Positions 25,801 through 36,600 of a DNA stretch of 64,000 nucleotides are shown piece by piece. Position 1 is the stretch's first letter. Each line of letters starts with the position of its first letter. Origin of the DNA: Antitrichia curtipendula (lineage: Eukaryota; Streptophyta; Bryopsida; Hypnales; Leucodontaceae). The notes beneath the pieces are model-generated. The model ran no database searches and was not told the DNA's origin. It was given only the letters and a program-made list of their open reading frames with translations. A program made the position numbers and the translations under genes. The DNA is taken from the NCBI GenBank assembly GCA_951230915.1, contig OX579633.1, forward strand, positions 5,554,145-5,618,144, read 5' to 3'.

Positions 25801-27160
25801 ACATGATTGACGATATGCGATCCACACGTGTTGCCCCACGAGTTATAAAAAAAGTTCAGCACGTCGGCACGTTGCACGGCATGATAAATTGAAATTAAGT
25901 TCCAAATTCTCGTCCAAAATCTAAACCTAATTCGACTGGCGCCAAGAAAATGATTCATAAAATAAACAGATGATTGACTATACGGGACCTGGACGTATTG
26001 CTCCACAAGTTACAGAACTATTTGCAACACGTCGGCACGTTTCCACTGCATGGAACAGGCCGAAGCACCAAATTCAAGTCCAGAAACTAACCAAAGAATC
26101 GTAAATTCGTCGAAGTGATCACCATCCTGACAGAAATAAACAACATCTTGACCCTAAACCCTAATTTCGAGGGAAAGTAGACCAGACGCCACAAAAAGAT
26201 CGAAACAATCACCAGTTGATTGACGATATGCGACCCGGAAGTATTCCCCGCGAGTAACAGAACCCTTCCCGGCACGTCGGCAAATTGAACCGCATGAAGC
26301 ATCCAAATTCACGTCCAAAAATCAAACGAGCGAAGCTAAACTCATCACTCTTCCTCTCATCCCCCACGCCCTCACCAACATCTTGCTCCTAAACCGTAAT
26401 TCCACCCCCACCCCCCAAAAGGTTCATAAAAACACCAATGATAGACGATATGCGACCCGGAAGTATTCCTCCGTGAGTTACAGAACCACTTCCGACACAA
26501 GCGCAAGCTAAATGGCATGAAGCATCCAAATTCACGTCCAAAAATCAACAGAACAGACCTAAACTCACCCCTCTCCCCTCCATGACAAACATCTTCCACC
26601 TAAACCCTAATTCCAACATCCACCACCCAAAAGGTTCATAAAATCACCAGATGATTGACGATATGCGACCCGGAAGTATTCCCCCGCGAGTTACAGAACC
26701 ACTTCCTGCAGCTCGGCACATTACACCGCATAATACACGCAGGATTATGAATCCCACAGTACTTGCACGCATGTTCCGGCAGATGCCTCTTCCAATACTC
26801 AAGATTCTCCTCCTCCCCGGCGTCTTCGAAATTCAGCTCACTAATCCCTGCCGTCACGCCGGCCACAATAATCTTCCCCTCGTCCAAATCACTCCCTCCT
26901 CCTCTTCCATCCCCGACGCTAATCGGACTGCCCAAGCCCTCCCCTGGGACAGAAGGCTCCGTCCACACCGCTCCTCGCGGCTCCGCTGAAAATCCCGGGT
27001 ACTCGTAATCGTCCCCCTGCGTGTTCAATTCCAGAAACGTGTACGCGTCCGCCGCTTGTGAGGACCGCAAGTGCTGCTGCTGCTGTTGTTGGAGTTGTTG
27101 CTGTTGCTGTTGCTGTTGCTGCAAGGCCGCCTCGAAGAGCGAGGACGCCTGGCCGGCCAT
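16878..27160 (-). CDS. UPF1: UPF1 RNA helicase (nonsense-mediated decay), 25 coding exons
   Basis: ATP-dependent 5'-3' RNA helicase at the centre of nonsense-mediated mRNA decay. Exons in transcript order (low-high): 26648-27160, 24774-25025, 24399-24569, 24138-24188, 23735-23827, 23521-23616, 23328-23378, 23074-23192, 22808-22916, 22395-22517, 22115-22186, 21797-21868, 21570-21636, 21054-21196, 20768-20839, 20460-20588, 20028-20183, 19734-19847, 19389-19487, 19213-19290, 18918-19052, 18438-18666, 17460-18103, 17084-17197, 16878-16979. All join GT-AG and in phase, giving 1267 residues; Arabidopsis UPF1 is about 1254. Seen: poly-Gln 14-29, the plant 'ADAYTFLE' block, the Cys/His-rich UPF2-binding CH domain from about 130, Walker A GPPGTGKT (502-509), DEST (648-651), QYRMHP (713-718), 'SFQGREKD' (about 840) and 'NVALTRAR'. 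The tail (about 1000-1267) has many SQ/TQ sites, the usual SMG1-type phosphorylation targets. No inactivating change was found. Confidence 0.95.
25600..26760 (-). repeat. Tandem copies of the UPF1 exon 1 tail inside intron 1
   Basis: A unit of about 160-240 bases recurs about five times. One copy is the real exon 1 end with its donor. Decayed copies of that exon end ('..[11 protein letters not shown]..' in the minus frame) begin near 25795, 25975, 26215 and 26425 (plus coordinates). Each copy also carries the following intron piece, seen on the + strand as 'catccaaattcacgtcc' and 'cctaaaccctaatt'. A copy of that intron piece without the exon end lies at about 25620-25760. The copies have drifted, and most have lost the coding frame upstream of the donor-like site. 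Confidence 0.85.
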
Positions 27161-28358
27161 GGCGGATGGGCACCTGCGCTAGGGTTTGGAGCTCATGAGC
27201 TATGGCGGGCCTCCAGTGAAGAAGAGAAAAGGGTGTACCACGGGACCGTCTCCTGCGATTGAATGCTTGCAGGGGACTGGAGCTTAGGTTTTCAGCTATT
27301 GAACGTAACTGGTGGGTTCCTTCAGGTTTAACACATGCGGGCGATTCTTAATCATGAAGTGTTGTGGGGAACCGACTTGGAGGACACGTTCGCCTCTATC
27401 CTTGGGAACCTGGGATTTGTTCCCCTGTCGGTCAGTTGCTGAAGACGTTGCTGGAAGAGCTGAAATTTTTTCCACACATTTTTATATTAGTCTAGTACAA
27501 GGTTCTATGGTTAGACATGCAAAAAAGACTTTTTAAAAAAAAATTGGTTAAAAAAAAGTGCTCAGATGGGCATCAGTTATAATTTGGTGAAGCCCTATAT
27601 TTCGACATTAGGACCAAAAAAACATTTTACAATTTTATTTACACACTTTTTCATTCAAAATTGACAATTTCATCTGGTTTACATAGAAATTATAATGTTT
27701 CAATAGACAGAAAAAGACTGTTTTTATTTGTGAGAAGTAAAGATTTGTTTTGAAATGGTGCAATTTGGTCCTATGGTGCTCACCCCAAATGGTTGTGGCA
27801 ATAGTATCAAAATTTATGAAAAACACAAGTTCAATAGAAAATACATCTCCTTCACAAATGAAAACCATCAACATTTTATGCATCAATTTTATAAAAGGAT
27901 AAGTTTAGCCTAAAAGTGGCATTTGATTTATATTTTGCTATATTCTGCAACGGATTTGGACCTTTAGTAGTTAAACAAGGGATACATAAAAGTCAAATCT
28001 ATATTCAAATTAAGATAGTGTAAATGTTTCCTCTTCAATTTTTATAATTATCATAAATATAACATACATACTTATTGATTGCCTTCAATTGTAAGAAAAT
28101 AAATAAATAGCTTTGAATAAAACACTTGTGTCTCACACATTGTCGTGCTGCAGATGCAGACACTATGTAAAAATATATATATTTATGTTTTTTAAATGAG
28201 TTTGATATTTATAAAATAATGAAAGAAATGACATCGTTCGGAGTGGCTTCAAGGTGACGCTTCTCGCTATTGTGATAGACAAATTATAAATAGAAGAGTT
28301 CGTTTGTGAGCTTCATCGTATTTGAAGTTATTATTCTTGGTTTCATTTAAGTCATACT
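27161..28358. other. UPF1 5' flank and AT-rich intergenic sequence
   Basis: 27161-27300 is GC-richer and should contain the UPF1 leader and promoter; no TATA box was picked out. Around 27480-27550 the phrase 'agtctagtacaaggttctat' and what follows match the right-hand part of the TTAA-flanked element at 45189-46095, so a fragment of that family lies here. The rest is AT-rich. 27810-27940 looks like a diverged relative of 31130-31275 and 31430-31570. No gene is seen. Confidence 0.4.
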
Positions 28359-28844
28359 ATGTCGAATTGTAGGGGGGTTTCTGAATCTTAAGATGAAGAA
28401 TCTCAACCGGAGCGTGAGTTTGAGTTTCCTTTATCGCAACTACCAGACCAACCTCAACTGTTGCTGGGTCTGCCATTGCCACATGGGCGTCTACAAGATG
28501 AAGCTAAACCATCTTGACCACCGAAGCAACCTCGTGTGGAGAAACGATGGCACGGGAATTTTCAACATGACGCTCGGATACTAGTAATCTTATTGCAGGT
28601 TGGATGCATTGAGCCCGACAGTCGTGACGTAACATTTGAAGGCTGTTTTGAAGGTTTAAATATCAACCAGTATTATTGCATGGTCAAGCCTATCGAGGGA
28701 AGTCGTGGTCATCAACGATGGTTGGAAGGACCAGTTAATCTTTTAATTAAGGCGAATTGTGTCGATTATATTGTTGCCACCATCAAACGCATTCTCAAAT
28801 TCTTGCAGATGGAATGGTATTTTGATTGGAGCTCTATTTTTTAA
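28359..28844 (+). pseudogene. Decayed ORF of unknown, probably transposon-derived protein
   Basis: One frame runs from an ATG at 28359 to a TAA at 28842-28844, interrupted only by TAA (28389-28391) and TGA (28515-28517). The translation looks protein-like: an acidic N-terminus, a Pro/Leu/Gln-rich stretch, then 'KQPRVEKRWHGNFQHDAR', reminiscent of trihelix/Myb-like DNA-binding starts in plant transposon proteins. Codon use is less AT-biased than the surroundings. No family was identified. No intact gene is present. Confidence 0.45.
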
Positions 28845-31609
28845 CCTCTATTAGACATATGTTAATTTCTAGTTCTTTATTCTATACTTAGAGTATTTTT
28901 TATAAATTTAATTTGTGTTTATGAAGTTGTACAAGGAAAATATTGAAATAGTTACCTTCTAAATACTTTGAGGTGAATTATCTTCTAACTAAGGATTTGG
29001 AATTAATCTTTTGGTCAAAATCCACGATCAATAGAGATTAGGGGAACCACATGGTCAAAGCATGAGCTGAAATTCACTTGGCTTGTGTGGTTTAGATAGA
29101 AGATAAGGTGGAGGAAAAAGGGGAACACTATTCATCTTTTCTCTCGTTGTTGTGATAAGGTCGAATGTTTGAGGAGCCATAGTGTGTTGTGTATTGAGAA
29201 GTTTGAAATGAAATTTGGAGAAATTGTTTATCATAGTGTTGTGCTTTCAAAAAGTTTTCTCATGCTTGAATCAGAGTTATGAATTAAGATTTGTACTAGT
29301 TTGAGTGGAGGAAGGTATGTTGCCTCCCACGATAAGAGACAGAGACAGAGACCGACCATAGAAGACGGACAGTTCTTTAATTTGCAATGATAATTTGAAG
29401 ATTTGAAATATATATTGTCAACTTTCTAAGAAAGTATCATTTGTTCTATTTGGAGTATTTATGAGAGAGTTGTGTGTGTTGAAATGAAGAAGGGTCTGCT
29501 ACCCTCAATTTTAGAGGCCGAAACTTTGAGTGGCCATAGATATTGGACAGAGTGTTAGAATAACTTGAAATTTGGAGGAAAAGCATAGATTTGTGTAAGC
29601 TTTCCAAAAAGTTATCACTCATCTTATTTGAAGTTGTGAAGCATCGATGCAATTCAGTTGAAGTTCAGTCAAAGAATTGGAGTTGAAGACTTGTGTGTTG
29701 TGGCTTATGGCTTGTCATTTCTTGTAAGCTTTGTTGTTGCGGGTGGAATGGGTAAAATCATTGCTTAGCCTCTTTTTGTGTTGTGGATACAACAAAGTGG
29801 GGTTGATCACCTACATGGTTGTATTTTTTTGTTGTTCCCATTAGTGAGGCATAATTGTTGGTCACTATAGGTTTGAAATTTAGGATCCAATCCCTCGGAC
29901 GGCTCAGCTTGTGGTCTAGCCGTCCCGTTTTACCTGTCCGAAGACCGTGGGTTCTTATCACCTACCTAAACCTTTAAACCCAATTAGAACCACTACAAAA
30001 TAGGCCAACGGGGATCAGTTTGAAGATTCGATGATCGAGTTTGAAGATTCAACAATCAAGTTTGAAGAATCTACGCAACTATAATTTTTTTTACTTCCTA
30101 AGCCATTTCTGGTTGCAATCAGAATCCCTGTGATTTCCCGAGGCAAACCGCTCTCAACACGACAACGTAGTGTATTATTTTGCAATATCCTTTTGCAACA
30201 CCCTTTTTGCTAATACAATCATGTTGGAAGGGAGGAGGTGCATATATAAATTTTCCTTGATTTTGTGCACAATTTTGAGCACAATTTTGAGCACTAGTGT
30301 ACTCTATTTGTGCACTTATGTTGTCTAATTATGACAATGGAAGTTTACATCTATGTAATTGAAATATCTTGACAATTTATTGTAATACAAAGAATGGAAA
30401 AACATAAATATAAGTCATGTTTATCATTTCCTACCTATTTTGCTTGATGGCACTATATTATTATTTTTAACACCTAAACATTAATATAAAATAAATTCCA
30501 AAAGAACTATAATCTTATGGAAATGAACAAAAAAAATTAATCCTCATCCACCATTTTCATAAGGTGCATGCATAAAATTGTAAAGAATACTAAGTCAAAC
30601 GTGTAATGCTAGCTTCAGGATTATATTGAGACTCCTTCTCAATCATGCTCACTCAAGAGTCATACTCAAATCCCTTATCAATCACTGTAGATGATGGTCA
30701 CTATTAATATAAAGCCTCCTTTTGCATTATTCCAAAGTCAATCTTTAATGAAAATTTGTTATAAATATTGATACGAGTATTGTTAAATTAGCCAATAAAA
30801 GCAAATCCAAAAAGTGGATACAACCTTGATTTAAACTAAGAAAAAGAAGCTTGATAAGGTTTTTTAATACTCCATCTTATAATTTTGAATTTTTTTTAAA
30901 TTAAAAAAAATATTGCAATTGCAATCTCTATGTATTAGAATCCAAATTATACAACATTGAGTGTATTTCACTCATATTTTTTTCTTTTCAAATGCTTTAA
31001 AGAAATTTAAATATCAAAATATGTTTTTCATTCTATCATTCATTTATGGTAAAAATTTCAAATCATTTTAATACATATTATAATTGATACAAATTCATTT
31101 TTATTTATTGCTTCAAAAAATCACAATAATTTGAATTTTGAATCAAATTTTGTGAAGAAAATATCAACATCTATAAAAAATACAATTGTTCACAAGTAAA
31201 ATTATCAAAATTTTATATATCAATTATATAAAGGGATAAATCTAACTTGACAATTGCATTTGACTACATAATCATTGACAAAGGTATTTAGGATGTAAAA
31301 TATAAAACAAATAATTGAAAAAATCTTCACACCAATCTCCATTGCTATTTGTATATATTGAAAAAAAAAAAAAAAATTATTTAATTGGATTGTTTTTATT
31401 ATATGTTTTCATTTATTTCTTGCTACATAAATTATAACATATACAATTTTTCACAAACTAAATCAACTTTTTGTACAGTGATAGCCAATCCATAATTTCA
31501 CATATCATTTACATACAAAAACTATAAGATTGTTATTTAAACATAATATACAAGGTTAAATTTGGCTCAACTATAATGTTTGACCATTTCACAATGGATC
31601 TAGTCCTTA
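28845..31609. other. AT-rich intergenic sequence with a short GC-rich, SINE-like patch
   Basis: Mostly AT-rich with no supported gene. 29885-29960 is a GC-rich island. It contains TGGTCTAGCCG, which fits a tRNA A-box, and GGTTCTTATCA about 40 bases later, a weak B-box, so a tRNA-derived SINE remnant is possible. 30017-30073 holds about three copies of a 21-22 base unit starting GTTTGAAGATTC. 30850-31570 contains AT-rich repeats also found near 27.8 kb. Confidence 0.35.
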
Positions 31610-31950
31610 AGGAGTTATGGTACAACCACCCCTACTTGACCACTTAAGCAATTTTGTACATGTTCTGGAGCAGTAGAAGGCAATCTAAATTTTTTGATGT
31701 GTAGGAAGATAGAAATTATAGGGATTGCAAATTTTTTGATAATTTTATGCCTTGAATTGAAATTACTATGAATTTTGGAACCCATACCCAATGTATAGAG
31801 TTTGACAATTCCAATCATTCAAAAACTACTTCCCCACTCACTATTTCCTACTTTTTTGCTCACTACATTGGGACATGTGTCATGACCTTATTAGTCCCAC
31901 CCTTGAAAAGGAAAAAAATCACATTCCAAGCTTTGGTTGGAAATAGCTGT
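31610..31950 (+). mobile_element. MITE-like repeat, copy 1 (right end missing)
   Basis: Homologous along its length to 63546-63955 and, inverted, to about 49443-49850. Shared landmarks are 'catgttctggag.agtagaaggcaat', 'gacatgtgtcatgacctta' and 'atcacatcccaagctttggtt'. The left end reads 'ttatggtacaaccaccc', like the terminal repeats of the other copies. Similarity fades after about 31950. No coding capacity. Confidence 0.7.
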
Positions 31951-32235
31951 GCACTCTACACATCGTATTTCCCTGGTTCCATAATCCCTTTCAAAGATTG
32001 AGACTTATTTTGCTGTCAACATGAGATAAATTCGTACTCTAACTTTAGAATATTTGAATCTAACATTGAAAGTACAGTGGAATATCATTGCCCTATCATC
32101 TCCCATTAGCAAAAAAATGTACATTTATTGTGACCAGAATTATCAGACATTGTAGAACTTACAAGAATTCAGTAGTTTAGAAAGACTTAGTGACAATAAA
32201 AGTACATACACAGTTGCAAAACAAAAAAATAATCT

Positions 32236-33603
32236 TTAAGTTGATCGCGTTAATGAGGACTGAGACCCACATTTGATTTCCTCTTGGATGCGTCCAATCT
32301 CCAGATCCAAATGATGGAAATAGATGTTTCCTAACATGGGAGACAAAACGCTTCCCTCCGGCATTTCCTCCTCCTCATTGGAAGTGTCGATCCATATAGT
32401 ACCGAGTTCAAACATCTGCCTCAACGCATCGAAGAAAGCTTCGTCTTCGATTTGCTCCCCTAAGATTCTCAACAGCCGCTTCTGCACACTGGAGTGATCT
32501 GTTATGCGAACATCAAACTGTAGAAACCATGAAATTCCTTTCCACCCATACTTTACAGATTTGAGAGCGGAGTGAACATTTGCACCTGGTCTAGAATTGG
32601 AAGAAAATAAGGGTTCATAGATTCTCTCTAATACACCTCTGATAGCCTCTTGAATGACTTGATCCTTTGGCCGGACACAAACCCACTCTCTCGACTCGCC
32701 ACGTCCTCGCCTTGCAATTGCAAGTCGTTGCAAATGTTGGAATGGATACGACCCAGTCCTTAATTGATGGGCAGCTTCTTTGAACCAGTTCCAGTCCATT
32801 TCTCGTGAACGCAACGATCTGTTCTCCTTGGGAATGTGGGAGATTTCGAGTTCGTTACAGGCTAGAGTCCAGTTCCTACGCCTTTCGTTCAATCTTTCAT
32901 GAGCTGCTGCTAGTACTTGGGGATCCCCAAGTGTGGCGACAACATTGTCGAATTTGCCTTTGCTGTTTCGCTTCAATCTCCACAGTATACCCTCCTGTAA
33001 TTGCACTGATTCATCAGACAACTCCTCCCCGGACTCAATTTCGTTGCGAATCAGGTTCCCTTGATCGTAACGTGATTTCATGTAATAATCCGGATCTTTC
33101 TCAGTCTGCAAATCACTTTGCCTGTGTTCTTCACCTGTTGCAGACATGCTTGCGGGTCGAACTCCTTGAGACTGTATACTTGGGAACACTCTGCTGGTCG
33201 CACACCGGAGTGCTCCATTCTGAAGATAAAAAATGACCTCGATATCAAAATACTAACATAATGAATGTGAGAAGGAGATTTGTGCACAGAACGTTATTCC
33301 ATATGTAGTATTGTTGACATTGCAAAGCATCACCATTCAGTCTTCGAGATTATGTACATTCAATTGAACCGCATCCAAAGGTTAAAGAGTTCAAACCTGC
33401 GGACTAAAATCAGATCCAGTGTAAATGGTTCCAGCGGTTAAACACTTGGTACAAAGTGGCTGCTGCTCATGAAGGCTTGTCCAATTTCGACTAGACCCCG
33501 CAACGTCCTCCAAAGATTTAGACAGGACTGTACCACTGTAACCTAACAGAGCGCGAGTGAGAGAGGATTCCTGGCGGCCCCTCCGTGCTGCCAGTCCCAG
33601 CAT
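32236..33603 (-). CDS. Truncated group II intron maturase-like RT with mitochondrial-type presequence
   Basis: Two exons, 33397-33603 and 32236-33219, joined GT-AG in phase 0, give 396 residues. The N-terminus (MLGLAARRGRQESSLTRALL) is Arg/Ser/Leu-rich without acidic residues at the very start, typical of mitochondrial targeting. Residues about 190-385 match the early reverse-transcriptase blocks of group II intron maturases: 'RPKDQVIQEAIRGVLERIYEP' region, a block-3-like 'FLQFDV' with its Asp, and 'PEGSVLSPMLGNIYFHHLD' as block 4. The protein ends about 20 residues later, before the YADD motif, thumb/domain X and any endonuclease domain. Nuclear maturases (nMATs) act in mitochondrial group II intron splicing. 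This copy cannot polymerise and lacks the RNA-binding X domain, so it may be a pseudogene or a repurposed half-protein. A further 3' exon outside the recognised part cannot be excluded, but none was found. A leader intron is likely: 'catttag' lies just upstream of the first exon. Confidence 0.65.
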
Positions 33604-36600
33604 CGCTGATCCGCTGGCTCCAGTCCAACCCTAAATGCAGGAGGTCCACCACACAGTCAGATGCATACAAAATCTAAAATCTTTTACACGTCATGGGCTT
33701 ACATAAACTTCTTTTGAATGAAACATCATCCCTAATCTCATTTGAGGCACACAGTATTAAAGCATTCTTACAGGAAAGATTGGTCCTCAGTACTAACAGC
33801 ATATGAACGAGAGATGTACGCATACCACTTCAATCGCTAGGTTCAGTCAAAGCTCTCATTTCGTGGAATATACGCCATTCTTCATCGCACAGTGATCACA
33901 ATGCACGAAGAAACCGAATTGCAGGAAATAGCAAACCCCATTATTGCACTGTCACTCTCTCGTTACCCCAATGCTACCCTAAAAAACGAGACCTCTACCC
34001 TAAAACCGTCGTATACAAAAAATCTGCCACACAAATGAAGCTCCGATCCCTAACCAGATATGAGAGTGGACAGCGATCTTGGACGACGCCAGCAGCTATG
34101 CAAAGACTTTCAATTTGGAAGCAACAATGCGACGCTGTCTGTGACAGAGGTGGAGGATGAACTGCAAGAGAAGATTATAGTTTAAAACCTATTTCACACT
34201 AAAGGAAGTGAATGTAGGCTAAGTGCGAGCTCAATTGGGTTCCTGCTTCCATGCGCGGTACCTCCGTTTGATCACTACAAAACTCGCTTCTCAGCAACGA
34301 CGCAAAGTATTCAGCCCACACAAATACGACCACTCAGAAGACTATTCCAAGCCCAGATTGATGGTCTTGCAAAGACCGAACATTCCTTGGCTTCTGCGAC
34401 ACCTGCTAGAACCAAATCTAAAATTCTTCGAGAAGAATCGCAAACCCTAATTAAAACCCTAAACCCCAAAATCAAAAATTAGCATCGTCCTTCATCAAAT
34501 GGAACGCGCAGAGCAGACTGAGAGGTTTCTAAACCAAGAAAGGAGCAGGAGATGATAGCAGGTTTCGCATCGCCAAAATCCTTGTGCACACACCATTTGC
34601 TTTTCTACGAAAGCCCAATCAAAATCTCAAATCCCATACCTTGAAATCAGAACATCGGGTTGCGTCTGTCAACTACGATTACCGGTACCTCGAATTCCAG
34701 TTTCTTTTCAATCTCCAGATGCGGTCTCCGAAAAAGGTTGAAACACCTAAAAGCAACACTTTTTCAGGACCCACTATCTCACTGAAGGTTGAATGATAAA
34801 AAAAAATTGACCGCAAATCAAGTGGTTTCATAATTTTCCGACACTCTAGTGATGATTCACAAACTTCTTTTTTCGAAACAAATGTGTTCAAGAAACACAC
34901 TACAAGGGTTTTCTGTCAAGAGAAGAGGTTGATTTCACACAAGATAATGATTTTGTTGCTGCCAGGGATCGAAGCTGCAACCACACCATTTGGTTTGGGT
35001 ACCTTTCCTCCATCAATCGATAGTTCAAGGTCATCTCGGACCAAATATTTCACAAACTTTCAACGTTGAGAATATAGGGTAGTCTATATATAACACTAAG
35101 TTGAGAATATAGGGCAGTTTATACTTAAGTTGGAGAAGGGAAAATGTTTGCTTTTAGATATTTCTACCTTAAAGTTCATCATTGTAAGGGTCCACAAAAT
35201 TTGAATTTCTAGTTTGCAAGTTTGGAATTGGAGCTTTGACTTCTCACTAATGTTTCAAGCCTCATGAAATTAGGTTATAAGAAAGGATGAAATGAATGTA
35301 AAGTGAATATTTTAAGTGGTGATTTTGGATGCTTATAACTTAGAATTTTTTTAGAGTGTTCACAAATATGTGATGTTTAAAGATAGGTTTACTCCTAGAA
35401 GATTGCAATCCTATCAAAAATTATCAAAGCAGTTAGTCAAAAATTATTTGATCAAGAAGAAGATCCTATGTACACCATGTAACTAATTTTGCCACTTTAA
35501 AGCCACTTTGATTCAATATAGTACATTTAAAAGCTTTAAGTGTATAATAATAGTATACAATGGCACAAATAGGATGGCTTTCAATTGTGGCGCAATAGGG
35601 TCTCCTACCTTAAATAGATGAATAAGTGTTCTTTTTGTTTCTATAGTTCATTTGATAGTCATTCATCATACACTGTTTGATTGTGCACTTGTTTTACGGT
35701 TAACCTTTAAATGCCCAAGGAGGGTCTTCCCTCCAAAATTATCTCCAAACTAAAATTTCTGAAATGGATGTGTGCGTGGTTGAGTGGACCAAATGTGGTG
35801 GAAGTCCATATCTATATAACTCACTACAAGGCTTGCTAGAAAACTTTGCATAAGGAAAATGAATACAAAAATTTGGAGAGAGACACATGGTGGTATAGGA
35901 TAAGCATTGGAAAGGATCCGTTTAGAATCCTACAACGTGTCTCGCCTTAAATGCCTAGTAGCATCATCCACTCATTTTAATACTTTGAATTTTGAAAATG
36001 CCAATAGTTTGAAATTAATACAATCTTCAATATTGATTTGAAGCCCATTTGCAAATTCTAATAACATTTAAGATTCCAATTTTTATTTATTTTTAAAAAC
36101 ACATTGTTTTGACTCTTCTATAAACTTTTGAAAATATGATTCAATTAAGCCCCTTCAAAAGTCCATAACTACTATTTTAAGATCAATATCAAGTAAAATA
36201 TCATAATTTTTAGGTGCCTCAATCTACAATACAACACATAATGAGTCACTAATACAATAACAAGATTGTTCTCTTTATTAAAAATACTCTTATAAAATTC
36301 TATATGGAGTTTTCTAAATCTAATTTGAAACTTCAAAAGTCCATAGCTTTTTATTTAAAAAAGAGACCTACTAGATAATTATGTAGTTGTTTTTGCATTC
36401 AATTTGAGGATGTATGTACAAATTTATAGCTACAATGGTATAGGGAATGATCTACAATGTCGCTTGCAATGCAAAGGTCTTACCAACAAAAGCATTGTGA
36501 CATGGAAAATAATCCATTCAACCGTGTACACAGCCAAATGAAAGTGTACTTTTTTAGAATTACTTTATGAAAAATATAAACGCATGATTGTATTCATCAT

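Noticed and set aside
29992..30173. Possible short CACTA element (CACTACAAAA ... TAGTG)
   Set aside because: The ends beyond CACTA do not pair and no 3-base target duplication is present.
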